Source: CAWCFV01 sp963794995 (GTDB taxonomy: Bacteria > Actinomycetota > Actinomycetes > JACCUZ01). Taken from it: a DNA stretch of 64,000 nucleotides. Each line of letters opens with the position of its first letter. Position 1 is the first letter of the stretch. The position numbers were made by a program, and so were the translations under genes. Location: positions 806,001 to 870,000 of the forward strand of contig CAWCFV010000002.1 of assembly GCA_963794995.1 (NCBI GenBank), in the 5' to 3' direction. The notes under the pieces were generated by a model. That model was not told the DNA's origin, did no database searches, and worked only from the letters and a program-made list of their open reading frames with translations. Of this stretch, positions 1-8,726 are shown piece by piece.

Positions 1-261
1 GATGACGGCCACCACCGCCGCGGCCGCCAGCAGGGCGGCCACCGACACCACGTCCAGCGACTGCTCGACGGCGTCGTCCAGTCGCGACCTGCTCGCGAGG
101 GCACCCCGCAGCGCGTGCCCGTCGAGGACCCGGCCGGGAACCGTCCAGACGGCCAGCCGGTAGACGGCGAAGGCCACCAGGGCGCAGGCCAGCCCGAGGC
201 CGGTCACCGCGAGGAGGGCAGCGGTACGGTCGCGCCGCACCCCCACGAGTCGACCGAGCAC
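1..261 (-). CDS. N-terminal part of a membrane protein, possibly PAP2-type phosphatase (partial)
   Basis: The gene runs off the left edge, so only its first 87 codons are present. They encode a short basic start, a hydrophobic segment at about residues 10-35, a charged loop containing 'RLDDAVEQS', and the beginning of a second hydrophobic segment. This N-terminal pattern is common in actinobacterial PAP2-superfamily membrane phosphatases. The catalytic motifs of that family would lie outside the window, so the assignment is an inference. GTG at 261 is chosen as start; GTG at 246 is an alternative. It begins 28 nt after the trpD stop on the same strand and could be co-transcribed. Confidence 0.5.
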   Translation of the reverse strand, partial: MLGRLVGVRRDRTAALLAVTGLGLACALVAFAVYRLAVWTVPGRVLDGHALRGALASRSRLDDAVEQSLDVVSVAALLAAAAVVAVI

Positions 262-289
262 CCGACGACCGTACGACGTCTCGGGGCCG

Positions 290-1342
290 TCAGCGCGCCA
301 GCGCGCGGCTGGTCGCCACCCAGCTCGCGAGAGCCCGCTGCGCGGCCCCGCTGTCGACCGACTCCGCCGCCCGGGCCAGCCCGTCCCGCAGCCGGCCGGT
401 CAGCTCGCCGGTGGCCGGTTCGAGCGCGACGAGCGCCGCGGCGGCGTTGAGCAGGACGGCGTCGCGCACCGGTCCGGTCTCACCCGCGAGGAACCGGCGG
501 GCCGCCTCCGCGTTGTACGCCGGGTCGCCGCCGCCCAGGGAACCGACCTCGGCACGCGGCAGACCGACGTCCTCGGGGGCCACCTGCGCGGCGCTGACAG
601 CTCCGTCGCGCACGACCCAGACCTGCGAGGTCGTCGTCGGTGTGAGCTCGTCGAGCCCGTCGTCGCCACGGAAGACGAGCGCCGACACACCGCGGTCGGC
701 GAGCACCTGGGCGACGACTCCGGCCAGGCGGGCGTCGGCACAGCCGACGGCCTGGGCCGGCGGCTGGGCGGGGTTGGCGAGCGGGCCGAGGACGTTGAAG
801 ATCGTGGGGACCCCGAGCTCGCGCCGCGGCAGCGCGGCGTGCCGCAGGGCCGGGTGGAAGCGGGGGGCGAAGCAGAAGGTCACGCCGGCCTCGTCGAGGC
901 AGGCGACGGCCTGCTCCGGGTCGAGGTCGACGACCACACCGAGCTCCTCGAGCAGGTCGGCCGACCCGCACGCCGAGCTGGCCGACCGGTTCCCGTGCTT
1001 GACGACCCGCGCGCCGGTGCCCGCGACGACCATCGCCGACATCGTGGAGATGTTCACGGTGTTGGCCCGGTCGCCCCCGGTGCCGCAGGTGTCGACCGCC
1101 GCCCCCTCGAGGGGGAACGGGGAGGCGAGGCCGAGCATCGCGCGAACCAGCCCGGTGACCTCGTCGGGCGACTCGCCCTTGGCGCGCAGTGCGACGACGA
1201 AGCCGGCGACCTGGACAGGGGTCGCCTCGCCGCGCATCACCTGCTCCATGGCCCACGCTGTGTCCGTGGTGGTGAGGTCGGTGCCCGCCAGCAGGGCGCC
1301 GAGCAGACCAGGCCAGGTCGGGGCCGGCTGCCCGTCGGTCAT
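290..1342 (-). CDS. trpD: Anthranilate phosphoribosyltransferase
   Basis: TrpD transfers the phosphoribosyl group of PRPP to anthranilate, the second step of tryptophan synthesis, in the cytoplasm. The 350-residue product has the usual family length. It shows the PRPP-binding 'GTGGD' loop at residues 87-91, followed by 'NTVNIST', and the anthranilate/PRPP-binding 'KHGNRS' at 115-120. The open frame extends upstream, but ATG at 1342 matches the normal N-terminus, and the upstream part would overlap the receiver-like gene. That gene ends 8 nt before, so the two are probably transcribed together. In several actinobacteria trpD stands alone next to cytochrome oxidase genes, as here. Assignment is secure. 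Confidence 0.97.
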   Translation of the reverse strand: MTDGQPAPTWPGLLGALLAGTDLTTTDTAWAMEQVMRGEATPVQVAGFVVALRAKGESPDEVTGLVRAMLGLASPFPLEGAAVDTCGTGGDRANTVNISTMSAMVVAGTGARVVKHGNRSASSACGSADLLEELGVVVDLDPEQAVACLDEAGVTFCFAPRFHPALRHAALPRRELGVPTIFNVLGPLANPAQPPAQAVGCADARLAGVVAQVLADRGVSALVFRGDDGLDELTPTTTSQVWVVRDGAVSAAQVAPEDVGLPRAEVGSLGGGDPAYNAEAARRFLAGETGPVRDAVLLNAAAALVALEPATGELTGRLRDGLARAAESVDSGAAQRALASWVATSRALAR

Positions 1343-1350
1343 CCCGGCGG

Positions 1351-1839
1351 CTACGACGTCAGCCCGGCGTCGCGGCCGCGCATCAGCTCGGCCACGGCGC
1401 GCGCGAGGACGATCGGGTCGAGCGGGTGGGGCACGGCGGCCTCCGCCCGTGACCAGTTCGCCAGCCAGCTGTCCTGGACCCGGCCGGTGAGCACCACGAT
1501 CGGCGGGCACTGGAAGATCTCGTCCTTCGCCTGCCGGGCGATGCCCATCCCCCCGGTGGGGGTGGCCTCGCCGTCGAGGATCGCGACCCCGATCCCGCCC
1601 TTGTCCAGAGCGGCGATCACCGCAGGTCCGGTGGCGCACTCGAGCCACTCGACGTTCGGCACGTCCGCGGCAGGCCGCCGGCCCACGGCCAGCTTGACCT
1701 TCTCCCGGGTGTCGACGTCGTCGCTGTAGAGCAGCACGGTCATCGTCGCGTCCGCGGCCGGTCGGTCCACCACGACGTCGGCAGGCGGAAGAGCCCTGGT
1801 CTCGGTCGGGATCGACTGGATGTGCGGCGCGTCGGTCAC
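1351..1839 (-). CDS. Receiver-like (response-regulator fold) protein without output domain
   Basis: A small single-domain protein whose core starts at 'MTVLLYSDD' and continues with 'VAILDGEA' and 'VVLTGR'. This resembles the alpha/beta order of CheY-like receiver domains, including an acidic pair after strand 1, an aspartate after strand 3 and a threonine in 'LTG'. No DNA-binding domain follows. Proteins of this type sit between trpD and ctaE in many actinobacteria and have no known role. GTG at 1839 is chosen because a TAGCAT hexamer lies 6 nt upstream, fitting a leaderless transcript. ATG at 1743 would remove 32 poorly conserved residues and is a reasonable alternative. Confidence 0.8.
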   Translation of the reverse strand: MTDAPHIQSIPTETRALPPADVVVDRPAADATMTVLLYSDDVDTREKVKLAVGRRPAADVPNVEWLECATGPAVIAALDKGGIGVAILDGEATPTGGMGIARQAKDEIFQCPPIVVLTGRVQDSWLANWSRAEAAVPHPLDPIVLARAVAELMRGRDAGLTS

Positions 1840-1849
1840 GCGGGCGATG

Positions 1850-2806
1850 CTACCGACCCGCGGCCGGTGGACGGCCGGACGGTACCGGGCCCGGTCGGGC
1901 AGCCGCCTCCGCCTCGAGCCGGTCCAGCCGACGGTCCTCGCGGACAGCCTCACGCTCGGAGGCCCGCGACCACTGGACGAACAGCGCGCCGAGCACCACG
2001 AGGGCGACCAGGTCGCCGCTGGCCCAGAGCAGCCCCCCGCCGATCTGCTGGTCCTCGAGCGGAGTGGGACCCCAGTGCCGGTCCAGCGCCAGGTACCAGT
2101 CCCCCGCGATCAGGGTCGTCTGGCTCATGATCGCCAGCCCGAGGAAGGCATGGAACGGCATCGTCGCGAAGACCGCGAGCAGCCGCAGCGGGTAGGCGAT
2201 CCGGCCCGGCATCGGGTCCAGCCCCAGCACCGAGAAGAACCAGAGCGACCCGATCAGCACGAAGTGCACGTGGTTGAGGTCGTGCAGCCACGGGTGGCGC
2301 AGCGTCTGCTCGTAGAGCCCGGTCATGTACAGCGCGAAGGGGTTGGCGACGAACAGGGCGCCGGCCACCACGGGAAAGGTCACGACGCGGGCGAGCCGGG
2401 TGTGCAGGACCGCGAGCACCGCGCGCCGACCGCCGCCCGGCAGCGTGCGCAGGGCCAGCGTGACGGGCGCGCCCAGGGCCAGGAAGACCGGAGTGAGCAT
2501 CGCCAGCACCATGTGCTGGACCATGTGGACCCAGAACAGGGTGGTGTCGTAGACCGCCAGGAACGACGAGGTCACGAACACGACGGAGCCGAGGCCGAGG
2601 CCGACGAAGAACAGCGTCCGGGTCACCGGCCAGTGGTCGCCGCGCCGCCGCAGCCGCGACACGCCGTAGAGGTACAGCCCGCCCGCGAGCAGCACCCCCA
2701 GCAGGGGGAGCCAGGCCACCTCCCAGGCGGTCAGGAGGCGTCCCGGCGACAGCGGCGGGAGCACCTCACCGGCCCCGCCATGGAGGGGGAGGACGAGCGC
2801 GACCAC
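1850..2806 (-). CDS. ctaG: Cytochrome c oxidase assembly protein, CtaG (caa3) family
   Basis: An integral membrane protein of 318 residues with about seven hydrophobic segments. Histidines cluster at membrane edges, for example 'HMVQHM' and 'HDLNHVHF', as in the CtaG_caa3 family, which is needed for formation of the CuB centre of cytochrome c oxidase. The C-terminus is a charged cytoplasmic tail ending in a proline-rich stretch. It is divergent from ctaE-qcrCAB, which supports a role in oxidase assembly. The GTG start at 2806 has a TACGCT hexamer 6 nt upstream, consistent with a leaderless mRNA. It is unrelated to the Cox11-type proteins that share the name CtaG. Confidence 0.85.
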   Translation of the reverse strand: MVALVLPLHGGAGEVLPPLSPGRLLTAWEVAWLPLLGVLLAGGLYLYGVSRLRRRGDHWPVTRTLFFVGLGLGSVVFVTSSFLAVYDTTLFWVHMVQHMVLAMLTPVFLALGAPVTLALRTLPGGGRRAVLAVLHTRLARVVTFPVVAGALFVANPFALYMTGLYEQTLRHPWLHDLNHVHFVLIGSLWFFSVLGLDPMPGRIAYPLRLLAVFATMPFHAFLGLAIMSQTTLIAGDWYLALDRHWGPTPLEDQQIGGGLLWASGDLVALVVLGALFVQWSRASEREAVREDRRLDRLEAEAAARPGPVPSGRPPAAGR

Positions 2807-2894
2807 GCCGTGAGCGTACGGCGGCGCGACCAGTTGCGAGTCTGTCGGGGGGTCGGGGGTGCCGAGCGGGCCGCCGACCGCAATAATGCGGTCC
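2807..2894. promoter_or_regulatory. Divergent promoter region between ctaG and ctaE
   Basis: This 88-bp gap separates two divergent genes. On the minus strand TACGCT ends 6 nt before the ctaG GTG. On the plus strand an AATAAT hexamer at 2882-2887 ends 7 nt before the ctaE GTG at 2895. Neither start has a Shine-Dalgarno sequence, so both mRNAs are probably leaderless. These are sequence-pattern calls only. Confidence 0.5.
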
Positions 2895-3509
2895 GTGGCG
2901 ACAGCAGCGGCTCCTGGAGCGTCGACAAGACCGAGTCACGTCCCCGCCTCGCGGGCGGACACGACCTCGGTGGGCACGATCGTGTGGCTCTCCTCCGAGC
3001 TCATGTTCTTCGCGGCGCTGTTCGCGATGTACTTCACGATCCGCTCGGTGAGCCCCGAGCTGTGGGCCAGCGAGCCGGAACTGCTCAACATCCCGTTCTC
3101 GACGCTCAACACCACGGTCCTGGTGCTCTCGTCGGTCACCTGTCAGCTCGGGGTCTTCGCGGCCGAGAAGGGCGACGTGGTCCGGCTCCGGTCGTGGTTC
3201 GTCCTGACCTTCCTCATGGGCGCGTTCTTCATCGGCGGCCAGGTCTACGAGTACGCCACGCTGGTCGGCACCGACGGCCTGACCCTGTCGTCGAACGCCT
3301 ACGGCTCGGTCTTCTACCTCACCACCGGGTTCCACGGCCTGCACGTCACCGGCGGCCTGCTCGCCTTCCTGCTCGTCCTCGGGCGCACGTACTCGGCCAA
3401 GCGGTTCACCCACGGCCACGCCACCAGCGCGATCGTGGTGTCGTACTACTGGCACTTCGTCGACGTGGTCTGGATCGGCCTGTTCGCGACCATCTACCTG
3501 ATCAAGTGA
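2895..3509 (+). CDS. ctaE: Cytochrome c oxidase subunit III
   Basis: CtaE is the third core subunit of the aa3-type terminal oxidase in the cytoplasmic membrane. The 204-residue product has five hydrophobic segments typical of the short actinobacterial subunit III. The family motifs 'SSELMFFAALFAMY' near the start and 'FHGLHVTGG' and 'YYWHFVDVVW' near the end are present. It is the first gene of ctaE-qcrC-qcrA-qcrB, the order expected where bc1 complex and oxidase form a supercomplex. The GTG at 2895 is chosen because it follows a -10-like AATAAT by 7 nt; the reading frame is open further upstream. Confidence 0.95.
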   Translation: MATAAAPGASTRPSHVPASRADTTSVGTIVWLSSELMFFAALFAMYFTIRSVSPELWASEPELLNIPFSTLNTTVLVLSSVTCQLGVFAAEKGDVVRLRSWFVLTFLMGAFFIGGQVYEYATLVGTDGLTLSSNAYGSVFYLTTGFHGLHVTGGLLAFLLVLGRTYSAKRFTHGHATSAIVVSYYWHFVDVVWIGLFATIYLIK

Positions 3510-4345
3510 GCGAGAACGTGACCCGACCCACCACGGCGCCGGTGCTGCGCCGCACCCTCTCCGGTCTCTCGCGCCGTCGCCGCCACCGGCTGGCGCCGGC
3601 CCTGCTGCTGCTGGCTGCCCTGGCCGCAACCGGCGGGGCCTACTCGGTGCTCGCGCCGACCGGCGACGCGCAGGCCGCCCCGGGGATCTCGGCCCAGACG
3701 CTGGAGGAGGGCCGAAGCCTGTTCCTCAAGAACTGCGCCACCTGCCACGGCCTCAACGCCGAGGGCAGCTCCGACGGGCCCAGCCTGGTCGGCGTCGGCG
3801 CGGCGTCGGTCGACTTCCAGGTGGGCACCGGCCGGATGCCGGCGGCCCAGCTGGGAGCCCAGATCGCGGCCAAGCGGGTGAAGTTCACCGAGGACGAGAT
3901 CTCGGCGATGGCCGCCTACGTCGCGTCGCTCGGCCCCGGCCCCGCCATCCCGGCCGAGTCCGAGCTCGACACCTCCGACGCCGACGTGGCCCGGGGCGGG
4001 CAGATCTACCTGCGCAACTGCGCCATGTGCCACAACTACGCCGGCTCCGGCGGCGCACTGACCCAGGGCAAGTACGCCCCGTCGCTCAAGGGGACCACCG
4101 CCAAGCACATCTACGAGGCGATGCTCACCGGCCCCCAGTCCATGCCGGTCTTCGGGGAAGCCACGATCACCCCCCAGGACAAGCGCGACATCATCGCGTT
4201 CCTGCAGACGACCCGCTCGGAGGCGTCGCCCGGCGGAGCCCGGCTGGGCAAGGTCGGCCCGGTCAGCGAGGGCGCCGTGTCCTGGATCGTCGGCATCGGC
4301 GCCCTGATCGCCTGTGCCGTCTGGCTCGGCGCGAAGGCCCGGTGA
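3506..4345 (+). CDS. qcrC: Cytochrome bc1 complex, diheme cytochrome c subunit
   Basis: QcrC carries electrons from the Rieske protein to the oxidase inside the actinobacterial bc1-aa3 supercomplex. A basic N-terminus and a hydrophobic signal-anchor (about residues 29-50) are followed by two cytochrome c domains with heme-binding CXXCH motifs, CATCH at 77-81 and CAMCH at 172-176. A C-terminal membrane segment lies at about 258-276. Two c-type domains replace a separate soluble cytochrome c, as is known for this phylum. The GTG start overlaps the ctaE stop (GTGA), suggesting translational coupling. GTG at 3518 is an in-frame alternative. Confidence 0.95.
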   Translation: MSENVTRPTTAPVLRRTLSGLSRRRRHRLAPALLLLAALAATGGAYSVLAPTGDAQAAPGISAQTLEEGRSLFLKNCATCHGLNAEGSSDGPSLVGVGAASVDFQVGTGRMPAAQLGAQIAAKRVKFTEDEISAMAAYVASLGPGPAIPAESELDTSDADVARGGQIYLRNCAMCHNYAGSGGALTQGKYAPSLKGTTAKHIYEAMLTGPQSMPVFGEATITPQDKRDIIAFLQTTRSEASPGGARLGKVGPVSEGAVSWIVGIGALIACAVWLGAKAR

Positions 4346-4436
4346 GGCGGCCATGAGTGACCAGCGGCACACCGGACCGGGCGCGGCGCCGGGTCCGGCG
4401 AGCATCCAGGGCGGGGCAACGGGAGGAAGTAGCGAC

Positions 4437-5513
4437 GTGCAGGACTCGCAGGTGGCCACCGGCGCGTCCCACGACGAGCTCATGGGGCCGGAGGGCACCA
4501 GCCGGCCGGGGGCGGGCTCCGAGATCGAGCGCGGCGACCGCTACGACAACCCCGGCCTGCCCGCGCACATCTACCGCCGGTCCGACATCGACCCCAAGGC
4601 CGCCATCCGCCGGGAGCGCGAGGTCGCCGCCTTCTTCGGCCTGTCGACGCTCGGGACGCTGCTGTTCATCGTCGCCTACTTCGCCGTGAAGCCCTCCGAG
4701 GCGACCGGCGAGGAGATGCTCGAGCAGGTCGGTCTGTCGACCCGGCTGCTCGGCATCGGCCTGGGTGTCGCGCTGTTCGCCATCGGTGCCGGCGCGATCC
4801 ACTGGGCCAAGACGCTGATGCCCGACGACGAGATCGTCTCCGAGCGCAAGCCGATGCGCTCCAGCGACACCGACCGGGCCGCCGCCGTCGCCGCGATGAA
4901 GGAGGGCGCCGCCGGCGCCGGCCTGGGTCGCCGCAAGCTGATCCGCAACAGCCTGCTCGGCGCCCTGGCGCCCCTCGGCCTGCTGGCGATCATCCCGCTG
5001 CGCGACCTCGGCCCGCTCCCGGGCGCTGCCCTCACGGCGACCCTCTGGAAGCCCGGCAAGCGCCTGGTCAGCGACCCGCAGTACCGGCCCATCAAGGCCG
5101 CCGACATCCCCATCGGGTCGGTCGTGCACGTGCTGCCCGAGGGCATCGAGAACCACGAGCACAAGCTCGAGGAGGCCGCGAAGGCCACGGCGATCGTGAT
5201 CCGGCTGGAGCCGGACGAGATCAAGGACGCCAAGGAACGACGGTGGGCGGTCGACGGGATCGTCGCCTACTCCAAGATCTGCACGCACGTCGGCTGTCCG
5301 GTCGGCCTCTACGAGCAGCAGACGCACCACCTGCTCTGCCCGTGCCACCAGTCGACGTTCGACGTGACACGGGACTGCGCAGTGATCTTCGGCCCGGCGG
5401 CCCGTCCCCTGCCCCAGCTGCCGCTGGCCGTCGACAGCGAGGGCTACCTCGTGGCCCGTGAGGACTTCCGCGAGCCGGTAGGCCCCAGCTTCTGGGAACG
5501 AGGGGAGCGCTAG
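4437..5513 (+). CDS. qcrA: Cytochrome bc1 complex, Rieske iron-sulfur subunit
   Basis: QcrA moves electrons from menaquinol to the diheme subunit. The product has three hydrophobic segments ahead of the Rieske domain, the actinobacterial form, whereas mitochondrial and proteobacterial proteins have one. The 2Fe-2S ligands are visible in 'CTHVGC' (Cys282, His284) and 'CPCH' (Cys301, His304), with Cys287 and Cys303 as the likely disulfide pair. GTG at 4437 is preferred over ATG at 4353 because GGAGGA at 4422-4427 lies 9 nt before it and the resulting 358 residues match the family length. The stop codon abuts the qcrB ATG. Confidence 0.93.
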   Translation: MQDSQVATGASHDELMGPEGTSRPGAGSEIERGDRYDNPGLPAHIYRRSDIDPKAAIRREREVAAFFGLSTLGTLLFIVAYFAVKPSEATGEEMLEQVGLSTRLLGIGLGVALFAIGAGAIHWAKTLMPDDEIVSERKPMRSSDTDRAAAVAAMKEGAAGAGLGRRKLIRNSLLGALAPLGLLAIIPLRDLGPLPGAALTATLWKPGKRLVSDPQYRPIKAADIPIGSVVHVLPEGIENHEHKLEEAAKATAIVIRLEPDEIKDAKERRWAVDGIVAYSKICTHVGCPVGLYEQQTHHLLCPCHQSTFDVTRDCAVIFGPAARPLPQLPLAVDSEGYLVAREDFREPVGPSFWERGER

Positions 5514-7112
5514 ATGGCACTCGAGCGGATCGCGGGCACGACTGCGAACGAGATCGACGAGCGGTTCGGCACGGCGAACTTCGTCAAGCGCAGCGCGCGC
5601 AAGGTCTTCCCGGACCACTGGTCGTTCATGCTGGGCGAGATCGCGCTCTACAGCTTCATCATCCTGCTGCTCACCGGGACCTTCCTCACCCTGTGGTTCA
5701 AGCCCAGCCACGCACCGGTCATCTACGAGGGCGCCTACGTCCCGCTGCACGGCCTGGAGATGTCCGAGGCCTACGAGTCGACCCTGCGCATCTCCTTCGA
5801 CGTGCGTGGTGGCCTGATCATCCGGCAGATCCACCACTGGGCCGCGCTCATCTTCGTCGCCGCGATGGTGGTGCACATGTGCCGGGTGTTCTTCACCGGT
5901 GCCTTCCGCAAGCCCCGCGAGACCAACTGGCTCATCGGCGTCGTGCTGATCACGTTGAGCTTCATCGAGGGACTGGCCGGCTACTCGCTGCCCGACGACC
6001 TGCTGTCCGGCGTCGGGCTGCGCATCACCGAGGGCGTGCTGCAGTCCCTGCCGGTCGTGGGCACCTACGCCGCGTTCTTCCTCTTCGGCGGCCAGTTCCC
6101 CGGCGAGGACATCATCCCCCGGCTCTACACGGCCCACGTGCTGCTGATCCCCGGAGTCTTCCTGGCCCTCATCACCGTGCACGTGATGCTGGTCTGGTAC
6201 CAGAAGCACACGCAGTACCCGCTGCCGGGCCGCACCGAGACCAACTCGGTCGGGTACCCGTTCTTCCCGGTCTACACGGCCAAGGCCGGCGGGTTCTTCT
6301 TCATCACCTTCGGCGTCACGACGCTGCTCTCGGCCTTCGCGACCATCAACCCGGTGTGGCTGTTCGGTCCCTACGAACCCACCGAGATCTCGGCCGGCTC
6401 CCAACCGGACTGGTACATGGGCTTCCTCGAAGGGTCGCTGCGGATGTTCCCGAACTGGGAGATCGCGGCGTTCGGCTTCACGTTGCCGATCAACGTCATC
6501 GGACCGGCCCTGATCATCCCCGGTCTGATGTTCACGCCGATGGCGCTCTACCCGATGATCGAACGCTGGGTCACCGGCGACAACGAGGAGCACCACGTCC
6601 TCGACCGGCCGCGCAACGTGCCGACCCGCACCGGCCTCGGCGTCATGGCGCTCACGGCCTGGCTGATCCTGCTCGCCGGCGGCGCCAACGACCTGCTCGC
6701 GGTGGCGTTCCGCCTGTCCATCAACGACATCACCCGGGTCTTCCAGGTCGCCATCTTCGTGGTCCCACCGCTCGCCTACGTCGTCACGAAGCGGATCTGC
6801 CTCGGTCTGCAGCGCCGGGACCGCGATCTCGTCCTGCACGGCCGCGAGACCGGACGGATCGTGCGCCTCCCCCACGGCGAGATGATCGAGGTCCACGAGC
6901 CGATCTCGGAGGCCGAGAAGTGGCAGCTCACCCAGCACGAGGTGCCCAGGCCGTACGAGATCGGGCCCTCGACCGACGCCAACGGCGTACCGCGCCGGAG
7001 GCTGCTGGCCGCCAAGGTCCGCTCCCGGGTCTCGCGCTTCTACTTCGAGGACCGGGTCGAGAAGCCGACGCCCGCCGAGGTCCGCGAGCTGGAGTCGAGC
7101 GACCACCACTGA
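5514..7112 (+). CDS. qcrB: Cytochrome bc1 complex, cytochrome b subunit
   Basis: QcrB holds the two b hemes and the menaquinol oxidation and reduction sites of complex III. The 532-residue product begins with the conserved amphipathic region containing 'VFPDHWSFMLGEIALYSF' and continues through eight or more membrane segments. Heme-ligand histidines are visible in 'IHHWAA' with 'VVHMCR', and in 'LYTAHVL' with 'ITVHVML'. The quinol-site motif 'PYEP' follows 'WLFG'. The long hydrophilic C-terminal tail is normal for actinobacteria. The ATG directly follows the qcrA TAG, so the genes are translated from one message. QcrB is a known target of bc1 inhibitors such as telacebec in mycobacteria. Confidence 0.96.
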   Translation: MALERIAGTTANEIDERFGTANFVKRSARKVFPDHWSFMLGEIALYSFIILLLTGTFLTLWFKPSHAPVIYEGAYVPLHGLEMSEAYESTLRISFDVRGGLIIRQIHHWAALIFVAAMVVHMCRVFFTGAFRKPRETNWLIGVVLITLSFIEGLAGYSLPDDLLSGVGLRITEGVLQSLPVVGTYAAFFLFGGQFPGEDIIPRLYTAHVLLIPGVFLALITVHVMLVWYQKHTQYPLPGRTETNSVGYPFFPVYTAKAGGFFFITFGVTTLLSAFATINPVWLFGPYEPTEISAGSQPDWYMGFLEGSLRMFPNWEIAAFGFTLPINVIGPALIIPGLMFTPMALYPMIERWVTGDNEEHHVLDRPRNVPTRTGLGVMALTAWLILLAGGANDLLAVAFRLSINDITRVFQVAIFVVPPLAYVVTKRICLGLQRRDRDLVLHGRETGRIVRLPHGEMIEVHEPISEAEKWQLTQHEVPRPYEIGPSTDANGVPRRRLLAAKVRSRVSRFYFEDRVEKPTPAEVRELESSDHH

Positions 7113-7165
7113 GGACACTGCCCGCGCAGGCGGTCAAGCCCGCCAGGAGCGGGTAGCAGGTCACC

Positions 7166-8716
7166 ATGGACACCGACGACACGGCCGGCACCCCCGCCTC
7201 GGACGACGACGCGGGCGGCCGGCTGTGCCTTGTCACGGGCGCGACCGGCTACATCGGGGGACGCCTCGTGCCCGAGCTGCTGGACGCGGGCTTCCGGGTC
7301 CGCGTCATGGCCCGCCGGCCGGAGAGCCTTCGGGACCACCCGTGGGCCGGGGACGTGGAGGTGGTGCAGGCCGACGCCGCCGACACCGAGTCGTCGGGCG
7401 CCGCGATGGCAGGGGTCGACGTCGCCTACTACCTGATCCACGCCCTGGGCACGAAGGACTTCGAACGGATCGACCGTGAGACGGCCACGACCTTCGGGGC
7501 CGCGGCGCGGGACGCGGGCGTGGGTCGGCTGGTGTATCTCGGTGGTCTGACCCCGGACGTTCCGCCGGCCGAGCTGTCGGCCCACCTGCGGTCGCGGCTC
7601 GAGGTGGGAGAGATCCTGCTCGCCTCCGGCGTGCCGACAGCGGTGCTGCGCGCCGCGGTCATCATCGGCTCGGGCTCGGCGTCGTTCGAGATGCTGCGCT
7701 ACCTCACCGAGCGGCTCCCGGCGATGATCACCCCGCGGTGGGTGGACACCCGGATCCAGCCGATCGCGATCCGCGACGTGCTGCGCTACCTCGTGGGCTG
7801 CGCCACGCTGCCCGACGAGGTCTCCCGCAGCTTCGACATCGGCGGCCCGGACGTGCTCACCTACCGCCAGATGATGCAGGGCTACGCCGCGGTGGCCGGG
7901 CTGCGCCGTCGGATCATCGTCCCGGTCCCCGTGCTCACCCCCACCCTGTCGGGGCACTGGGTCGGCCTGGTGACACCGGTGCCCAACTCCATCGCGCGGC
8001 CGCTGGTCGACTCCCTGCGGGTGGAGGTCGTCGCCGCGGAGACCGACATCGCGACCTACGTGCCCGACCCGCCCGGGGGGCTGCTCGGCTTCGCGCGCTC
8101 GGTCGAGATGGCACTGCAGCGGATCCGCGAGGCCGACGTCACGACGCGATGGTCGTCGGCCTCGCTCGCCGGTGCACCGAGCGACCCGCTGCCGACCGAC
8201 CCGGACTGGGCCGGTGGCAGCCTCTACGAGGACGTCCGCAGCAAGGAGGTGGCCGCCTCGCCCGGAGCGCTCTGGCGGGTGATCGAGGGCATCGGCGGCG
8301 ACCGTGGCTGGTACTCCTTCCCGCTCGCCTGGCGGCTGCGCGGCCTGCTCGACCGGTTCGCGGGCGGGGTGGGGCTGCGGCGCGGCCGACGCGACCCGGA
8401 CCGGGTCTACATCGGGGAGACCATCGACTTCTGGCGGGTCGAGGAGCGCGACGAGGGAGAGCTGCTGCGCCTGCGGGCCGAGATGCGCCTGCCCGGCCTC
8501 GCCTGGCTCGAGCTCGGTGTCGGTCGCTCGACGGACGGCTCCGGCACGACCTACGTGCAGCGGGCGCTGTTCCACCCCCGGGGACTGTTCGGGCACGCCT
8601 ACTGGTGGGCGGTGGCGCCGTTCCACGGGATCGTCTTCGGTGGCATGGCGCGCAACATCGCGCGGGCGGCCGAGCAGCTCGAGAGCGGTGAGAAGGTCAC
8701 GACGACGCCCTCCTGA
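7166..8716 (+). CDS. NAD(P)-binding epimerase-like protein with C-terminal DUF2867 domain
   Basis: The N-terminal half is an extended short-chain dehydrogenase fold: it opens with 'LVTGATGYIGGRL', the dinucleotide-binding loop, and contains 'YYLIHALG' and 'LVYLGGL'. The catalytic Tyr-x-x-x-Lys of classical members is not evident, so it may be an atypical NmrA/YlbE-like sensor or reductase. The C-terminal part (about residue 330 on) matches the DUF2867 pattern, with 'WYSFPLAWRLRGLLDR' and 'YWWAVAPFHGIVFGGM'. Such fusions are widespread in bacteria and of unknown function. It ends 10 nt from the convergent photolyase gene, a neighbourhood in which light- or stress-related roles are often guessed. 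Confidence 0.8.
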   Translation: MDTDDTAGTPASDDDAGGRLCLVTGATGYIGGRLVPELLDAGFRVRVMARRPESLRDHPWAGDVEVVQADAADTESSGAAMAGVDVAYYLIHALGTKDFERIDRETATTFGAAARDAGVGRLVYLGGLTPDVPPAELSAHLRSRLEVGEILLASGVPTAVLRAAVIIGSGSASFEMLRYLTERLPAMITPRWVDTRIQPIAIRDVLRYLVGCATLPDEVSRSFDIGGPDVLTYRQMMQGYAAVAGLRRRIIVPVPVLTPTLSGHWVGLVTPVPNSIARPLVDSLRVEVVAAETDIATYVPDPPGGLLGFARSVEMALQRIREADVTTRWSSASLAGAPSDPLPTDPDWAGGSLYEDVRSKEVAASPGALWRVIEGIGGDRGWYSFPLAWRLRGLLDRFAGGVGLRRGRRDPDRVYIGETIDFWRVEERDEGELLRLRAEMRLPGLAWLELGVGRSTDGSGTTYVQRALFHPRGLFGHAYWWAVAPFHGIVFGGMARNIARAAEQLESGEKVTTTPS

Positions 8717-8726
8717 CGGCTCCCGG

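Noticed and set aside
1820..3505. Upstream extension of the qcrC reading frame across ctaG and ctaE
   Set aside because: It overlaps two real genes; qcrC starts at 3506 or 3518, where the signal-anchor begins.
4263..7118. A minus-strand open frame of about 950 codons
   Set aside because: It is the shadow of qcrA and qcrB, which have complete motif sets on the plus strand.
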